Source: Trinickia mobilis
GTDB lineage: Bacteria > Pseudomonadota > Gammaproteobacteria > Burkholderiales > Burkholderiaceae
NCBI RefSeq assembly: GCF_017315705.1
Contig: NZ_JAFLRF010000016.1
Location: forward strand, 1-64,000
Reading direction: 5' to 3'
Length of the DNA: 64,000 bases
Positions 51,782 to 60,829 of the stretch are shown here, piece by piece; positions within the stretch are counted from its first letter, which is position 1, and the number at the start of each line of letters is the position of its first letter. The notes under the pieces are model-generated. The model worked only from the letters and a program-made list of their open reading frames with translations, had not been told where the DNA came from and did not search any database. A program made the translations under genes and the position numbers.

Positions 51782-52452
51782 GCATGTCGCCGGGCAACCT
51801 AGCCGGCGGCACTGAATCCGCCAGCGCCGAAGAAGCTTCTAGCTGCGCGCTTGCGACGCCCGCCGAGCCATCGGCAGATCCGCTTCCCACGCCGTCGCGC
51901 CCGAATCCGGGCGCTCCCGATCCTGCCGAGCGCTCCGAGCGCGACCGCCGCTTCATGGCGCTCGCGCAAGCCGCTGCCGAAAAGGCGCGCGCCGCGGGCG
52001 AAGTGCCGGTCGGCGCCGTGCTCGTGCGCGGCGACGAGGTGATCGCCACGGGCTTCAATCATCCGATCAGCGGACACGATCCGTCGGCCCACGCCGAGAT
52101 GGCGGCGCTTCGCGCGGCCGCGCAGGGGCTCGAAAACTACCGCTTGCCCGGCTGCGAGCTCTACGTGACGCTCGAGCCTTGCCTGATGTGCGCCGGGGCG
52201 ATCATGCACGCGCGCATCGCCCGCGTCGTGTTCGGCGCCTATGATCCGAAGACGGGCGCATGCGGCAGCGTGGTCGACGCCTTCGCGAATCCTCAGCTCA
52301 ATCACCATACGTCGGTGACGGGCGGCGTGCTGGAAGCCGAGTGCGGCCAGGCGCTCAAGTCGTTTTTCGCCGACCGGCGCCGCGCGATCCGGGCTGCGCG
52401 GGCGGCCGAGGCGGAAGCCGCGCGCGAACGCGGCCCGGCCGAGCCCGTCTAA
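51778..52452 (+). CDS. tadA: tRNA-specific adenosine(34) deaminase
   Basis: 224 aa. It converts A34 of tRNA-Arg(ACG) to inosine. Zinc and catalytic residues: HAEMAAL near 97-103 (His ligand, Glu proton shuttle) and TLEPCLMCAGAIMHARIARV near 122-141 (two Cys ligands). The first about 55 residues are a low-complexity Ala/Pro extension not found in E. coli TadA, so a later start is conceivable. GTG 51778 (coupled) or ATG 51784 are the nearest starts. Confidence 0.93.
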   Translation: MSMSPGNLAGGTESASAEEASSCALATPAEPSADPLPTPSRPNPGAPDPAERSERDRRFMALAQAAAEKARAAGEVPVGAVLVRGDEVIATGFNHPISGHDPSAHAEMAALRAAAQGLENYRLPGCELYVTLEPCLMCAGAIMHARIARVVFGAYDPKTGACGSVVDAFANPQLNHHTSVTGGVLEAECGQALKSFFADRRRAIRAARAAEAEAARERGPAEPV

Positions 52453-52484
52453 ACTTTTCAATATCGTCTCGTCGGCACACGGCC

Positions 52485-53411
52485 ATGACTGCTCACCGCA
52501 CCATCGAACTGATCGCGCCTTCGGGGTATCCGCAGGATCCGGCCGCCGTCGAGCGCGGGCTCGCCCGGTTGCACGCGCAAGGACATCGAGTCAAAGGTCT
52601 GGAGGCCACCCGGCGCCGCTACCAGCGCTTCGGCGGCACCGACGGCGAGCGCGCAGCCGACCTGAACCGCCTCGCCGACGCAACGCAGCCGCTGCCTGAC
52701 GTCGTTCTTGCCGTGCGCGGCGGCTACGGCGCGGTGCGCATCCTGCACGGGCTCGACTACGAGGGGTTGCAGCGGCGCCTGCGCGACCAGCCGGTGGTGC
52801 TGGTCGGCCACAGCGATTTCACGGCGATTCAGTTCGCGCTGCTCGCGCGCTCGGGCGTAACGACCTTCGGGGGCCCGATGTTCGCCACCAATTTCGGTGC
52901 GCCAGAGTTGAGCGCCTACACGATGCATCACTTCTGGGACACGGTGACCAAGCCGTTCTTCACGCTCGTGGTCGACGTCCCTCAGACGCAAACAGTCGAC
53001 GTGACCGGGACGCTCTGGGGCGGCAATCTGGCGACGATCGCGGCGCTGGTCGGCACGCCGTACATGCCGCCGGTGCAGGGCGGCATCCTGTTTCTCGAAG
53101 ACGTCAACGAGCAGCCGTTCCGGATCGAGCGCCTCATTTATCAACTGCATCTGGCCGGGATCCTGGCCGAACAGCAGGCGCTCGTGCTGGGCGACTTCTC
53201 GGGCGGCCAGGCGTTCGACTACGACAACGGCTACGACCTGCACGCGATGGTCGAGCAGATCCGTTCGGTGATCGGTATTCCCGTGCTGACGGGGCTGCCG
53301 TTCGGCCATGTCGACAACCTGGTGACGGTCCCGGTCGGCGCGAAGGCGCGCTTGGTCGCGAACTCGCATGGTTTCAGGCTGACGGCTTCCGATTACCCGC
53401 ATCTGAGCTAG
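52485..53411 (+). CDS. ldcA: LD-carboxypeptidase (muramoyltetrapeptide carboxypeptidase)
   Basis: 308 aa, peptidase family S66, cytoplasmic cell-wall recycling enzyme removing the terminal D-Ala from tetrapeptides. The Ser-Glu-His triad is visible: VVLVGHSDFTAIQFALLARS (Ser near 110), GGILFLEDVNEQPFRIERLI (Glu near 207) and LPFGHVDNLVTVPVG (His near 275). RGGYGAVRILHGLDY near 84 is a further family block. It follows tadA by 32 bp and is closed by a hairpin terminator at 53438-53460. Confidence 0.93.
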   Translation: MTAHRTIELIAPSGYPQDPAAVERGLARLHAQGHRVKGLEATRRRYQRFGGTDGERAADLNRLADATQPLPDVVLAVRGGYGAVRILHGLDYEGLQRRLRDQPVVLVGHSDFTAIQFALLARSGVTTFGGPMFATNFGAPELSAYTMHHFWDTVTKPFFTLVVDVPQTQTVDVTGTLWGGNLATIAALVGTPYMPPVQGGILFLEDVNEQPFRIERLIYQLHLAGILAEQQALVLGDFSGGQAFDYDNGYDLHAMVEQIRSVIGIPVLTGLPFGHVDNLVTVPVGAKARLVANSHGFRLTASDYPHLS

Positions 53412-53437
53412 GCCTGACGCGGGAGAAGCGGGCCAAG

Positions 53438-53460
53438 GGCGGGGCGTCCCCGCCTTTTTT
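53438..53460 (+). terminator. Rho-independent terminator after ldcA
   Basis: GGCGGGG-CGT-CCCCGCC followed by TTTTTT; perfect 7-bp GC stem. It separates the housekeeping genes from the purine regulon. Confidence 0.9.
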
Positions 53461-53535
53461 ATCGCCCGGCGATCGCAACTAACCGTCTACGCGTTTATCG
53501 GGCATCAATCCGTGCGCGCGCTGCCCAGCTGTTGA

Positions 53536-53549
53536 AATTGTTGACAAAA
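53536..53549. promoter_or_regulatory. Candidate operator 1 of the GntR/FCD regulator
   Basis: AATTGTTGACAAAA, sharing TTGTTGACAA with the perfect palindrome 131 bp downstream. A distal site for looping or cooperative binding is possible. Confidence 0.4.
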
Positions 53550-53666
53550 TAGTGCGCGATATGATCCGGCCGTTCAGCATTTAAGTAGGCTGATAGGGGA
53601 TTTGAGGAGGCCTGCCCTAAGCCTCACAGGGCTGACGCGCGGCAGATTGTTGAAAATCGCCAAAAA

Positions 53667-53699
53667 AATTGTTGACAATTTTAATGTCCCATCTAGGAT
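53667..53699 (+). promoter_or_regulatory. Promoter with overlapping operator for the GntR/FCD gene
   Basis: The palindrome AATTGTTGACAATT (53667-53680) encloses a consensus -35 box TTGACA (53672-53677). After 16 bases a TAGGAT -10 box follows (53694-53699), 21 bp before the ATG. Binding of the regulator there would block its own transcription. Confidence 0.6.
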
Positions 53700-53720
53700 A
53701 CAACCCATAGCGAGACGCAC

Positions 53721-54449
53721 ATGATGTCCGACACGAAACTTGCCGAGTCCGGCGGATTGAAACCCGAAGCGATCGCCGAGCGCATTCGCGCTGCGATCCT
53801 CGAGCATCGGCTGGCGCCTGGCGCGAAGCTGACCGAAGCGCAGTTGTGCGAGGTATTTGGCGCGAAGCGCGGGGCGATCCGGCAGGCGCTCGCTCAACTG
53901 GCGACGGATCACCTCGTCGACCTGGAGCCGAACCGCGGCGCCTTTGTGGCCAGCCCGTCGCTTCAGGAGGTGCACGAGGTGTTCGAGATGCGCCGGATTA
54001 TCGAGCTGGCGGTAGTCGAGCGGGTTTGCGCAGGGCGCGGCCATGGGGCGCGGCGCCTGAAGGCGATCGGCGGCATGATCGGGCGCGAGCGCAAGGCGTT
54101 CGAAAACCGCGATTTCCCGGCGTGGATACGGCTTTCGGGCGAATTCCACACCGAACTCGCCGGGCTGACGGGCAACACGGTGCTGTGCGATTGCCTGGAA
54201 GGGCTGGTCGCGCGCTCGACGCTGATCTCGGCATTGTACGAATCGCTTGGACGCAGCCCGTGTTCGTTCGAGGATCACGAGGCGATCCTCGCAGCGATCG
54301 AGGAAGGAGACACGAAGCAGGCAGCGGCGTTGATGTCGAGCCATCTGCAAAGCGTCGAATTGAAGATGCTCGACCGGCCGGCACAAGCCGCGACTGACCT
54401 GCGCGAAGTCTTCGGCTCGCTGGCGGGGTCGGAATCCGGCGGCAAATGA
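53721..54449 (+). CDS. GntR-family regulator, FCD type
   Basis: 242 aa. The winged helix is at about 10-75 (AIAERIRAAILEHRLAPGAK, LTEAQLCEVFGAKRGAIRQA) and the all-helical FCD ligand domain at about 90-225 with RRIIELAVVE, the metal-binding-type DFPAWIRLSGEFHTELAGLT and EDHEAILAAIEEGD. It leads the plus-strand ureide genes, so it probably senses a purine-degradation intermediate such as urate or allantoin; the ligand is inferred from context. A perfect inverted repeat overlaps its promoter, which suggests autoregulation. Confidence 0.9.
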   Translation: MMSDTKLAESGGLKPEAIAERIRAAILEHRLAPGAKLTEAQLCEVFGAKRGAIRQALAQLATDHLVDLEPNRGAFVASPSLQEVHEVFEMRRIIELAVVERVCAGRGHGARRLKAIGGMIGRERKAFENRDFPAWIRLSGEFHTELAGLTGNTVLCDCLEGLVARSTLISALYESLGRSPCSFEDHEAILAAIEEGDTKQAAALMSSHLQSVELKMLDRPAQAATDLREVFGSLAGSESGGK

Positions 54450-54809
54450 GCGATATGCACTGCCGGCAATGGTTGTTGCGTTGAACGCTTGTGCATTCCC
54501 GCACGCGCGGCGTGCACGGCGCACCGAACCTGAACGGATTTGAAGCGATTTTCCGCGTCACGGCCCGAGCACACGTTGCAAAGGCCGTCGGCACGGACCT
54601 TGCGCCGGACCCCCTCCGGTTCGGCGCCTCCCCAACGCTTCGACGAGGCCCGCGGCCCGCGTCGCAGCGAAAAACACAAGTACGTAAGTACGGAGACATC
54701 CGCGGCGTTGGCGATGCTGCCGTTAGTCGTCCTCATGGGGTGGCACGGCATGGCGCCGAACGAATCGACATTTGATTGTCTATCGATCGACACTCATCAA
54801 GGAGAGGTC
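54450..54809. other. Upstream region of the NCS1 permease gene
   Basis: 360 bp. Frames open here are proline/arginine-rich shadows. AAGGAGAGG immediately precedes the permease ATG. I see no hairpin, riboswitch fold or clear operator. Confidence 0.45.
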
Positions 54810-56306
54810 ATGGCTCAGTTCAGTGCAACACAAGACAGCCCCCCGATGCCGGCGTTCGGCGCGAGCGAGGCAGGCGGCGCCCATGGCGACGCGCATCTTC
54901 CGGCGGGCTACAGCGAGCGTCTCTACAACGAGGACCTCGCTCCGCTGCGGCATCAAAGCTGGGGCGCCTACAATATCTTCGCGTTCTGGATGTCGGATGT
55001 GCACAGCGTCGGCGGCTATGTGTTCGCTGGGAGTCTCTTCGCGCTGGGCCTGACGAGCTGGCAGGTGCTCGTGGCGCTGCTGATCGGCATCGGCATCGTC
55101 AACGCGTTCTGCAACCTGATCGCGAAGCCGAGCCAGTTGAACGGCGTGCCGTATCCGGTCGCTTGCCGGGCGACGTTCGGCGTGCTCGGCGCGAACGTGC
55201 CCGCGGTGATTCGCGGCCTGATCGCGGTGGCTTGGTACGGAATCCAAACTTATCTCGCGTCGAGCGCGCTCGTGATCGTCGTGCTCAAGTTCTTCCCGCA
55301 ACTGATGCCGTACGCGGACGTTCATCACCACGGCTTCGCGGGCCTGTCGACGATCGGCTGGGCCGGCTTCATGCTGCTGTGGGTGCTGCAGGCGCTCGTG
55401 TTCTGGAACGGCATGGAGACGATCAAGAAGTTCATCGACTTTGCCGGTCCTGCCGTGTACGTCGTGATGTTCATTCTCGCCGGCTACATGATCTGGCGCG
55501 CGGGTTGGCGCAACATCGGCTTGAACCTCGGCGGCGTGAAATACCACGGTCTCGAAGTCGTGCCGGTGATGATCACGGCGATCTCGCTCGTCGTCTCGTA
55601 CTTCTCGGGCCCCATGCTGAACTTCGGCGACTTCTCCCGCTACTGCAAGAGCTTCGGCAGCGTGAAGCGCGGCAATTTCTGGGGCTTGCCGGTGAACTTC
55701 CTCGCGTTCTCGCTCGTGACGGTCGTCACGACGGCGGCGACGCTGCCGGTGTTCGGGGAACTGATTACCGATCCTGTCGAGACGGTCGGCCGCATCGACT
55801 ATCCGACGGCCGTGATCCTCGGCGCGCTGACCTTCACGATCGCCACGATCGGCATCAACATCGTCGCGAACTTCGTCTCGCCCGCGTTCGACTTTTCCAA
55901 CGTCGCGCCGCGCTTCATCAGCTGGCGTGCGGGCGGGATGCTGGCCGCGATAGCGTCGATCTTCATCACGCCGTGGAACCTGTTCAACAACCCGGCGGTG
56001 ATCCACTACACGCTCGATGTGCTCGGCAGCTTCATCGGACCGCTCTACGGCGTGCTGATCGTCGACTTCTACCTGGTCAAGCGCCAGAAGGTCACGCTCG
56101 ACGATCTCTATTCGGTCTCGGAGAAGGGCGCGTACTGGTATCGCAACGGCGTCAACTATCGCGCGGTGTTCGCGCTGCTGCCTGCGGCGGCGATCGCGGT
56201 GGCATGCGTGATGATCCCGGCGCTGCAGGGTTTGGCGAACTTCTCGTGGTTCATCGGCGTGCTGGTTGGCGGTGTCGTGTATCGGCTCCTCGTGAGCACG
56301 AAGTAA
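54810..56306 (+). CDS. NCS1-family nucleobase/allantoin permease
   Basis: 498-aa inner-membrane symporter with twelve predicted helices. NCS1 marks: YNEDLAPLRHQSWGAYNIFA at the N-terminus, GVPYPVACRATFGVLGANVP near 110, YFSGPMLNFGDFSRYCKSFG near 265-284, and ITPWNLFNNPAVIHYTLDVL near 395. The start is fixed by GGAGAGG. Relatives import allantoin, uracil, hydantoins or cytosine; the allantoin racemase and allantoinase that follow make allantoin the best guess. Confidence 0.9.
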   Translation: MAQFSATQDSPPMPAFGASEAGGAHGDAHLPAGYSERLYNEDLAPLRHQSWGAYNIFAFWMSDVHSVGGYVFAGSLFALGLTSWQVLVALLIGIGIVNAFCNLIAKPSQLNGVPYPVACRATFGVLGANVPAVIRGLIAVAWYGIQTYLASSALVIVVLKFFPQLMPYADVHHHGFAGLSTIGWAGFMLLWVLQALVFWNGMETIKKFIDFAGPAVYVVMFILAGYMIWRAGWRNIGLNLGGVKYHGLEVVPVMITAISLVVSYFSGPMLNFGDFSRYCKSFGSVKRGNFWGLPVNFLAFSLVTVVTTAATLPVFGELITDPVETVGRIDYPTAVILGALTFTIATIGINIVANFVSPAFDFSNVAPRFISWRAGGMLAAIASIFITPWNLFNNPAVIHYTLDVLGSFIGPLYGVLIVDFYLVKRQKVTLDDLYSVSEKGAYWYRNGVNYRAVFALLPAAAIAVACVMIPALQGLANFSWFIGVLVGGVVYRLLVSTK

Positions 56307-56330
56307 TTTTCAGCAAAGCAGAGAACGGAC

Positions 56331-57185
56331 ATGCGAATCAAACTGATCAATCCCAATACGACGCAGCGAATGACCGACGCGATGGGCCGCTGCGCGGCGA
56401 GCGTCGTGGCGAGCGGCACCGAGGTCGTCGCGGTGAGCCCGACGATGGGGCCGCCCTCGATCGAAGGCTATTACGACGAGGCGCTCGCGACGCCCGGCCT
56501 GCTCGCCGAAATCAGCGCCGGTGAGCGGGAAGGCTTCGACGGCTACGTCATTGCGTGCTTCGGCGACCCGGGCCTGTACGCGGCGCGCGAGCTGGCGCGC
56601 GGGCCGGTGATCGGCATCGCCGAGGCGGCAATGCACGCGGCGAGCGTCCTGGCACCGGGCTTCTCGGTGGTGACGACGCTCGCGCGCACCTGCGGGATGG
56701 CCTGGCATCTGGCTGAGCGGTACGGGATGGAACGGTTTTGCCGCAATGTCCGTGCGACGGATGTGGCCGTACTCGACCTCGATCGCCCGGGCTCGGCGGC
56801 GCGCCGCCTCATCACCGACGAATGCCGCCGCGCGCTCGACGAGGACGGCTCGGACGCGATCGTGCTCGGCTGCGCCGGCATGGCCGAGCTGTGCGCGGAA
56901 ATCGAGGACGCGATCGGCGCGCCGGTTGTGGAGGGCGTGACGGCGGCGGTCAAATGGGTCGAGGCGCTCGTGGCGCTGAAGCTCTTTACCGCAAAGCGCG
57001 GCGATTACGCGCGGCCGCTGCCGAAGCGCTACGACGGCGCCTTCGAGCGCTTCAGTCCGGCGCCCGCGATCGCCCGTCCGGCGGCGGTCGCAGGCGGGGC
57101 CGCGCCGGCGGCAAAACCTCGGGAAAACCCGTCCTCCGGCACGGCCGACAAGGCCGTTGCTGCGCCGCACATACACTCTGTCTGA
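56331..57185 (+). CDS. hpxA: Allantoin racemase / hydantoin racemase family
   Basis: 284 aa. Asp/Glu/hydantoin racemase fold with INPNTTQRMTDAM at the N-terminus and the two catalytic cysteines in YVIACFGDPGLYAARE (near 80) and IVLGCAGMAELCAEIE (near 184). HpxA interconverts (R)- and (S)-allantoin so that stereospecific allantoinase can use both. About 40 C-terminal residues are an Ala/Pro-rich extension. It follows the permease by 24 bp. Confidence 0.85.
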   Translation: MRIKLINPNTTQRMTDAMGRCAASVVASGTEVVAVSPTMGPPSIEGYYDEALATPGLLAEISAGEREGFDGYVIACFGDPGLYAARELARGPVIGIAEAAMHAASVLAPGFSVVTTLARTCGMAWHLAERYGMERFCRNVRATDVAVLDLDRPGSAARRLITDECRRALDEDGSDAIVLGCAGMAELCAEIEDAIGAPVVEGVTAAVKWVEALVALKLFTAKRGDYARPLPKRYDGAFERFSPAPAIARPAAVAGGAAPAAKPRENPSSGTADKAVAAPHIHSV

Positions 57186-57371
57186 CTCGCACTATCTGTC
57201 CGGGTGTATGGGCGCTCCCGGACGTTTTCGCTACACTGGCCTCATCCCGGTGCGTCTCGAAAACATCTGGTTTTCCGCTTGTTTTCGGGGCGCACGAGCC
57301 CAGTTTCACGGCCCAGGATTCCCGCGCGTCTCCCGTCCCGTGCGTTTCCCTGCACTAAGGCTTTTCCGACC

Positions 57372-58325
57372 ATGTCATTCGACCCCAACTATCCTCGCGA
57401 CCTGATCGGCTACGGCCGCTATCCGGTGCAGGCCAATTGGCCCGGCCGCGCGCGCGTGGCCGTCCAGTTCGTTCTCAATTACGAAGAGGGCGGCGAAAAC
57501 TGCGTGCTGCACGGCGACCCGGCGTCCGAGCAATTCCTGTCCGAGATCGTCGGCGCGGCGGCCTATCCGTCGCGGCACATGAGCATGGAGTCGATCTACG
57601 AGTACGGCTCGCGCGCGGGTGTCTGGCGCATCCTGCGCGAGTTCGAAAAGCGCAGCTTGCCGCTGACGGTGTTCGGCGTCGGCATGGCGATCGAGCGTCA
57701 TCCGGAGCTGGGCCGGGCGTTCGTCGAGCTGGGTCACGAGATCGCCTGCCACGGCCACCGCTGGATCCACTATCAGGACATGGCGCCGGAGCGCGAGGCC
57801 GAGCTGCTGCGTGTCGGCATGGAAGCGATCGAGCGCGTGACCGGCGTGCGGCCGCTCGGCTGGTACACCGGGCGCGACAGCCCGAATACGCACCGGCTCG
57901 TCGCCGAATACGGCGGCTTCCTGTACGACTCCGACTACTACGGCGACGACCTGCCGTTCTGGATGGACGTCGAAGTGACGGGCGGCGAGAACAAGCCGCA
58001 ACTGATCGTGCCGTACACGCTCGACACGAACGACATGCGCTTCGCGTCGCCGCAAGGCTTCAACACGGCGGACCACTTCTTCACGTACCTGCGCGACGCG
58101 TTCGACGTGCTGTACGAAGAGGGCGACGAAGCGCCGAAAATGCTGTCGATCGGCATGCATTGCCGCCTGCTCGGCCGTCCGGGGCGCTTTCGCGCGCTGC
58201 AGCGCTTCCTCGATCACCTCGAAAAGCACGACCGCGTGTGGGTCACGCGGCGTGTCGACATCGCCAAGCACTGGCGCGAACATCATCCCTATCAAACCCA
58301 GACGAACTGCGGGGCAGCCGCATGA
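57372..58325 (+). CDS. puuE: Allantoinase, PuuE type (polysaccharide-deacetylase fold)
   Basis: 317 aa. Metal-independent allantoinase hydrolysing allantoin to allantoate. N-terminal DPNYPRDLIGYGRYPVQANW and WPGRARVAVQFVLNYEEGGE are the PuuE signature; then SRAGVWRILREFEKRSLPLT and ELGHEIACHGHRWIHYQDM near 120. The stop overlaps the ATG of the next gene (ATGA). Confidence 0.93.
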   Translation: MSFDPNYPRDLIGYGRYPVQANWPGRARVAVQFVLNYEEGGENCVLHGDPASEQFLSEIVGAAAYPSRHMSMESIYEYGSRAGVWRILREFEKRSLPLTVFGVGMAIERHPELGRAFVELGHEIACHGHRWIHYQDMAPEREAELLRVGMEAIERVTGVRPLGWYTGRDSPNTHRLVAEYGGFLYDSDYYGDDLPFWMDVEVTGGENKPQLIVPYTLDTNDMRFASPQGFNTADHFFTYLRDAFDVLYEEGDEAPKMLSIGMHCRLLGRPGRFRALQRFLDHLEKHDRVWVTRRVDIAKHWREHHPYQTQTNCGAAA

Positions 58326-58843
58326 AAGCGATGCGATACACGTTGGAACAATTGAACACGATGTCGGCCGACGCCTTTACGGCGGCGCTTTCGGGCATCT
58401 TCGAGCACTCGCCGTGGGTGGCGGTCGAAGCGGCGGGCAAGCGCCCGTATGCGAGCGTCGACGCGCTGTACAAGACGATGTCGGGCATCGTCGAGGCCGC
58501 GGGCGAGGAAAAGCAGCTCGCGCTGATCAACGCCCACCCGGAACTCGCGGGCAAAGCCGCGGTGCGCGGCGAGCTGACCGAGGAGTCGACGCGCGAGCAA
58601 AGCGGCGCGGGCCTTTCGCAGTGCACGCAGGAAGAGTTCGACAAGCTGCTGGGCCTGAACCGCGCGTATCGCGAGAAGTTCGGCTTCCCGTTCATCCTCG
58701 CGGTTCGCGGCTACGACCGTCACGGGATCATCGCCAACTTCGAAGCGCGCGTGAACAACAGCCGCGCGGACGAACTGCGCGCGAGCCTGGACCAGATCTA
58801 CCGCATCGCGCGCTTCAGACTCGACGATCTGGCCGGCGCTTAA
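58322..58843 (+). CDS. uraD: OHCU decarboxylase
   Basis: 173 aa. 2-oxo-4-hydroxy-4-carboxy-5-ureidoimidazoline decarboxylase, giving (S)-allantoin. Catalytic His and the family blocks are partly visible: FTAALSGIFEHSPWVAVEAA near 18, LINAHPELAGKAAVRGELTE near 68 and GLNRAYREKFGFPFILAVRG near 112. Translation is coupled to puuE, an order common in beta-proteobacteria. Confidence 0.93.
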   Translation: MKAMRYTLEQLNTMSADAFTAALSGIFEHSPWVAVEAAGKRPYASVDALYKTMSGIVEAAGEEKQLALINAHPELAGKAAVRGELTEESTREQSGAGLSQCTQEEFDKLLGLNRAYREKFGFPFILAVRGYDRHGIIANFEARVNNSRADELRASLDQIYRIARFRLDDLAGA

Positions 58844-58969
58844 GCCGGCGCATCGAGCCGTCGCACTAATTGCCGAATCGGCTCGCGCGGCAGGTGCCGC
58901 GCCGGCCGCGCAAGACCCGTTCTACGCGGGTGTCATCTCAAGCACAAACAGACTGGAAGGACGACAACA

Positions 58970-59980
58970 ATGGCTCTCCCGATTCTCGACCCCAACGCTC
59001 CCGACTTCACGCGCCGTTATGTGAATCTCGCGGACCCGCGTCTCGGAGCGCAGGCGCTCGAAGCAAGCGACGACTTCTTCGCGCCGAAAGACCGCATGCT
59101 GAACCCGGAGCCGGCCGTATTCATCCCGGGCAAGTACGACGATCACGGCAAGTGGATGGACGGCTGGGAAACCCGCCGCAAGCGCACGACCGGCTACGAC
59201 TGGTGCATCGTGAAGCTCGCGCGTCCCGGCGTGATCAAGGGCCTCGACCTCGACACGAGCCACTTCACCGGCAACTTCCCGCCGGCGGCTTCGGTCGAGG
59301 CGGCACGCGTGGCGGACGGCGCACCGAACGCGTCGACGCAATGGGTCGAAATCGTGCCGTCGACGACGCTGCAAGGCAACAGCCACCACTATGTCGACGT
59401 GACCGACACAGGCGCTTACACGCACCTGCGCGTGAACCTCTATCCGGACGGCGGCATCGCGCGTCTGCGCGTCTACGGCCAGCCGCAAGTCGACTGGGCG
59501 GGCGCGAGCCGCAGCGAACTGTTCGATCTTGCCGCGATGGAAAACGGCGCTTACGTGGTGGCCGCGAACAACCAGCACTTCGGGTCGGCTTCGAACATCC
59601 TGATGCCGGGGCGCGGCGTGAACATGGGCGACGGCTGGGAAACGCGGCGGCGCCGCGAGCCGGGCAACGACTGGGCGATCATCGCGCTTGCGCAGCCGGG
59701 CATCATCAAGAAGATCGAAGTCGACACCGCGCACTTCAAGGGCAACTATCCGGACCGCTTCTCGATCCAGGCCGCTTATGTGCAAGGCGGCACCGACAGC
59801 TCGCTCGTCACGCAGGCGATGTTCTGGCCGCTTTTGCTCGACGAGCAGAAGCTGCAGATGGACAAGCAGCACGACTTCGAAAGCGAGGTCACGACGCTTG
59901 GCCCGGTCACGCACGTGCGCCTGAACATCATCCCGGACGGCGGCGTTTCGCGTCTGCGTCTGTGGGGCACGCTGGACTGA
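58970..59980 (+). CDS. alc: Allantoicase
   Basis: 336 aa. It hydrolyses allantoate to ureidoglycolate and urea. Two repeated jelly-roll halves are evident: [29 protein letters not shown] in the first and [40 protein letters not shown] in the second, each closed by [19 protein letters not shown]-like strands. It precedes allA by 7 bp. Confidence 0.95.
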   Translation: MALPILDPNAPDFTRRYVNLADPRLGAQALEASDDFFAPKDRMLNPEPAVFIPGKYDDHGKWMDGWETRRKRTTGYDWCIVKLARPGVIKGLDLDTSHFTGNFPPAASVEAARVADGAPNASTQWVEIVPSTTLQGNSHHYVDVTDTGAYTHLRVNLYPDGGIARLRVYGQPQVDWAGASRSELFDLAAMENGAYVVAANNQHFGSASNILMPGRGVNMGDGWETRRRREPGNDWAIIALAQPGIIKKIEVDTAHFKGNYPDRFSIQAAYVQGGTDSSLVTQAMFWPLLLDEQKLQMDKQHDFESEVTTLGPVTHVRLNIIPDGGVSRLRLWGTLD

Positions 59981-59987
59981 GGCGGCC

Positions 59988-60515
59988 ATGACTGAGATAG
60001 CCATGAAAGCGCTCGCAATCGAACCGCTCACGCGCGAGGCGTTCGCGCCCTTCGGCGACGTCATTGAACTGGAAGGCGCGAAGCAGATCCCGATCAATCT
60101 CGGCACGACGATCCGCTATCACGATCTTGCGAAGGTGGATGTCGACGACGAGGGCGGCCGCACGCTCGTGAACCTGTTTCGCGGGCAACCGCGCACGCTG
60201 CCGTTCGAGGTCAGGATGCTCGAGCGCCATCCGCTCGGCAGCCAGGCCTTCGTGCCGCTGAACGACAAGCCGTATCTCGTCGTCGTCGCGCCTGCCGGCG
60301 CACTCGATCCGGCGAAGATCCGCGCGTTCGTGACGAGCGGCTGGCAGGGCGTGAACTACGCGAAGGGCGTCTGGCACCATCCGCTGATCGCGCTTAACGA
60401 CGTGAGTGATTTCATCGTCGTCGATCGCGGCGGCGAGGGGCTCAACCTCAACGAGCAGGATTTGCCCGAATCGCTGTGGCTGACCGAAGACGCGCTGAAC
60501 GCGGTGGCGGCCTGA
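59988..60515 (+). CDS. allA: Ureidoglycolate lyase
   Basis: 175 aa. It splits ureidoglycolate to glyoxylate and urea. Family blocks: [20 protein letters not shown] near 15, [20 protein letters not shown] near 78 and [20 protein letters not shown] near 122 with the conserved His pair. GAGG precedes ATG 59988; an ATG five codons later is possible. It ends the plus-strand operon, followed by a terminator at 60591-60618. Confidence 0.93.
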   Translation: MTEIAMKALAIEPLTREAFAPFGDVIELEGAKQIPINLGTTIRYHDLAKVDVDDEGGRTLVNLFRGQPRTLPFEVRMLERHPLGSQAFVPLNDKPYLVVVAPAGALDPAKIRAFVTSGWQGVNYAKGVWHHPLIALNDVSDFIVVDRGGEGLNLNEQDLPESLWLTEDALNAVAA

Positions 60516-60590
60516 GGGGCGCCAGCGGGCGGATGGCCCGCGTGATGGAAGGAGGGGCGGACGGTTTGGCTCCTCGAACAGTGTGATCGA

Positions 60591-60618
60591 CGCCCGCGGC
60601 CATGCCGCGGGCGTTTTT
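60591..60618 (+). terminator. Rho-independent terminator after allA
   Basis: CGCCCGCGG-CCATG-CCGCGGGCG followed by TTTTT; perfect 9-bp stem. Confidence 0.92.
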
Positions 60619-60743
60619 CATGGCGTCGCCGGTTTCTTATCGGATTGCGGACGTGAGTCTTGACGGCGCATCTGCGCGACGAACTTCACCGTCATGTCGT
60701 CGGCGATAACCGGCCGGCCGCCGGCCGCCGGCCGCTCGCCGCC

Positions 60744-60776
60744 AAAAAACAAGGCCCGCTATGAGAGCGGGCCTTG
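60744..60776 (-). terminator. Rho-independent terminator after puuD
   Basis: Read on the minus strand: CAAGGCCCGCT-CTCAT-AGCGGGCCTTG followed by TTTTTT; perfect 11-bp stem, about 55 bp after the puuD stop. Confidence 0.92.
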
Positions 60777-60829
60777 CATGGTGAACATCGGCAACAACGG
60801 GGGGAGTGCGGTTCCCCCGGGCAATGCGC

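Larger units (their letters stand above)
60516..60829. other. Convergent intergenic region with two terminators
   Basis: Between allA and puuD, which end towards each other. It contains one hairpin terminator for each strand and no gene. A further GC-rich inverted stretch (CCGGCCGCCGG repeats, about 60713-60733) lies between them. Confidence 0.7.

Noticed and set aside
57204-57371. Upstream extension of the allantoinase frame (56 codons)
   Set aside because: PuuE proteins begin with MSFDPNYPRDLIGYG-like sequence; the extension matches nothing in the family.
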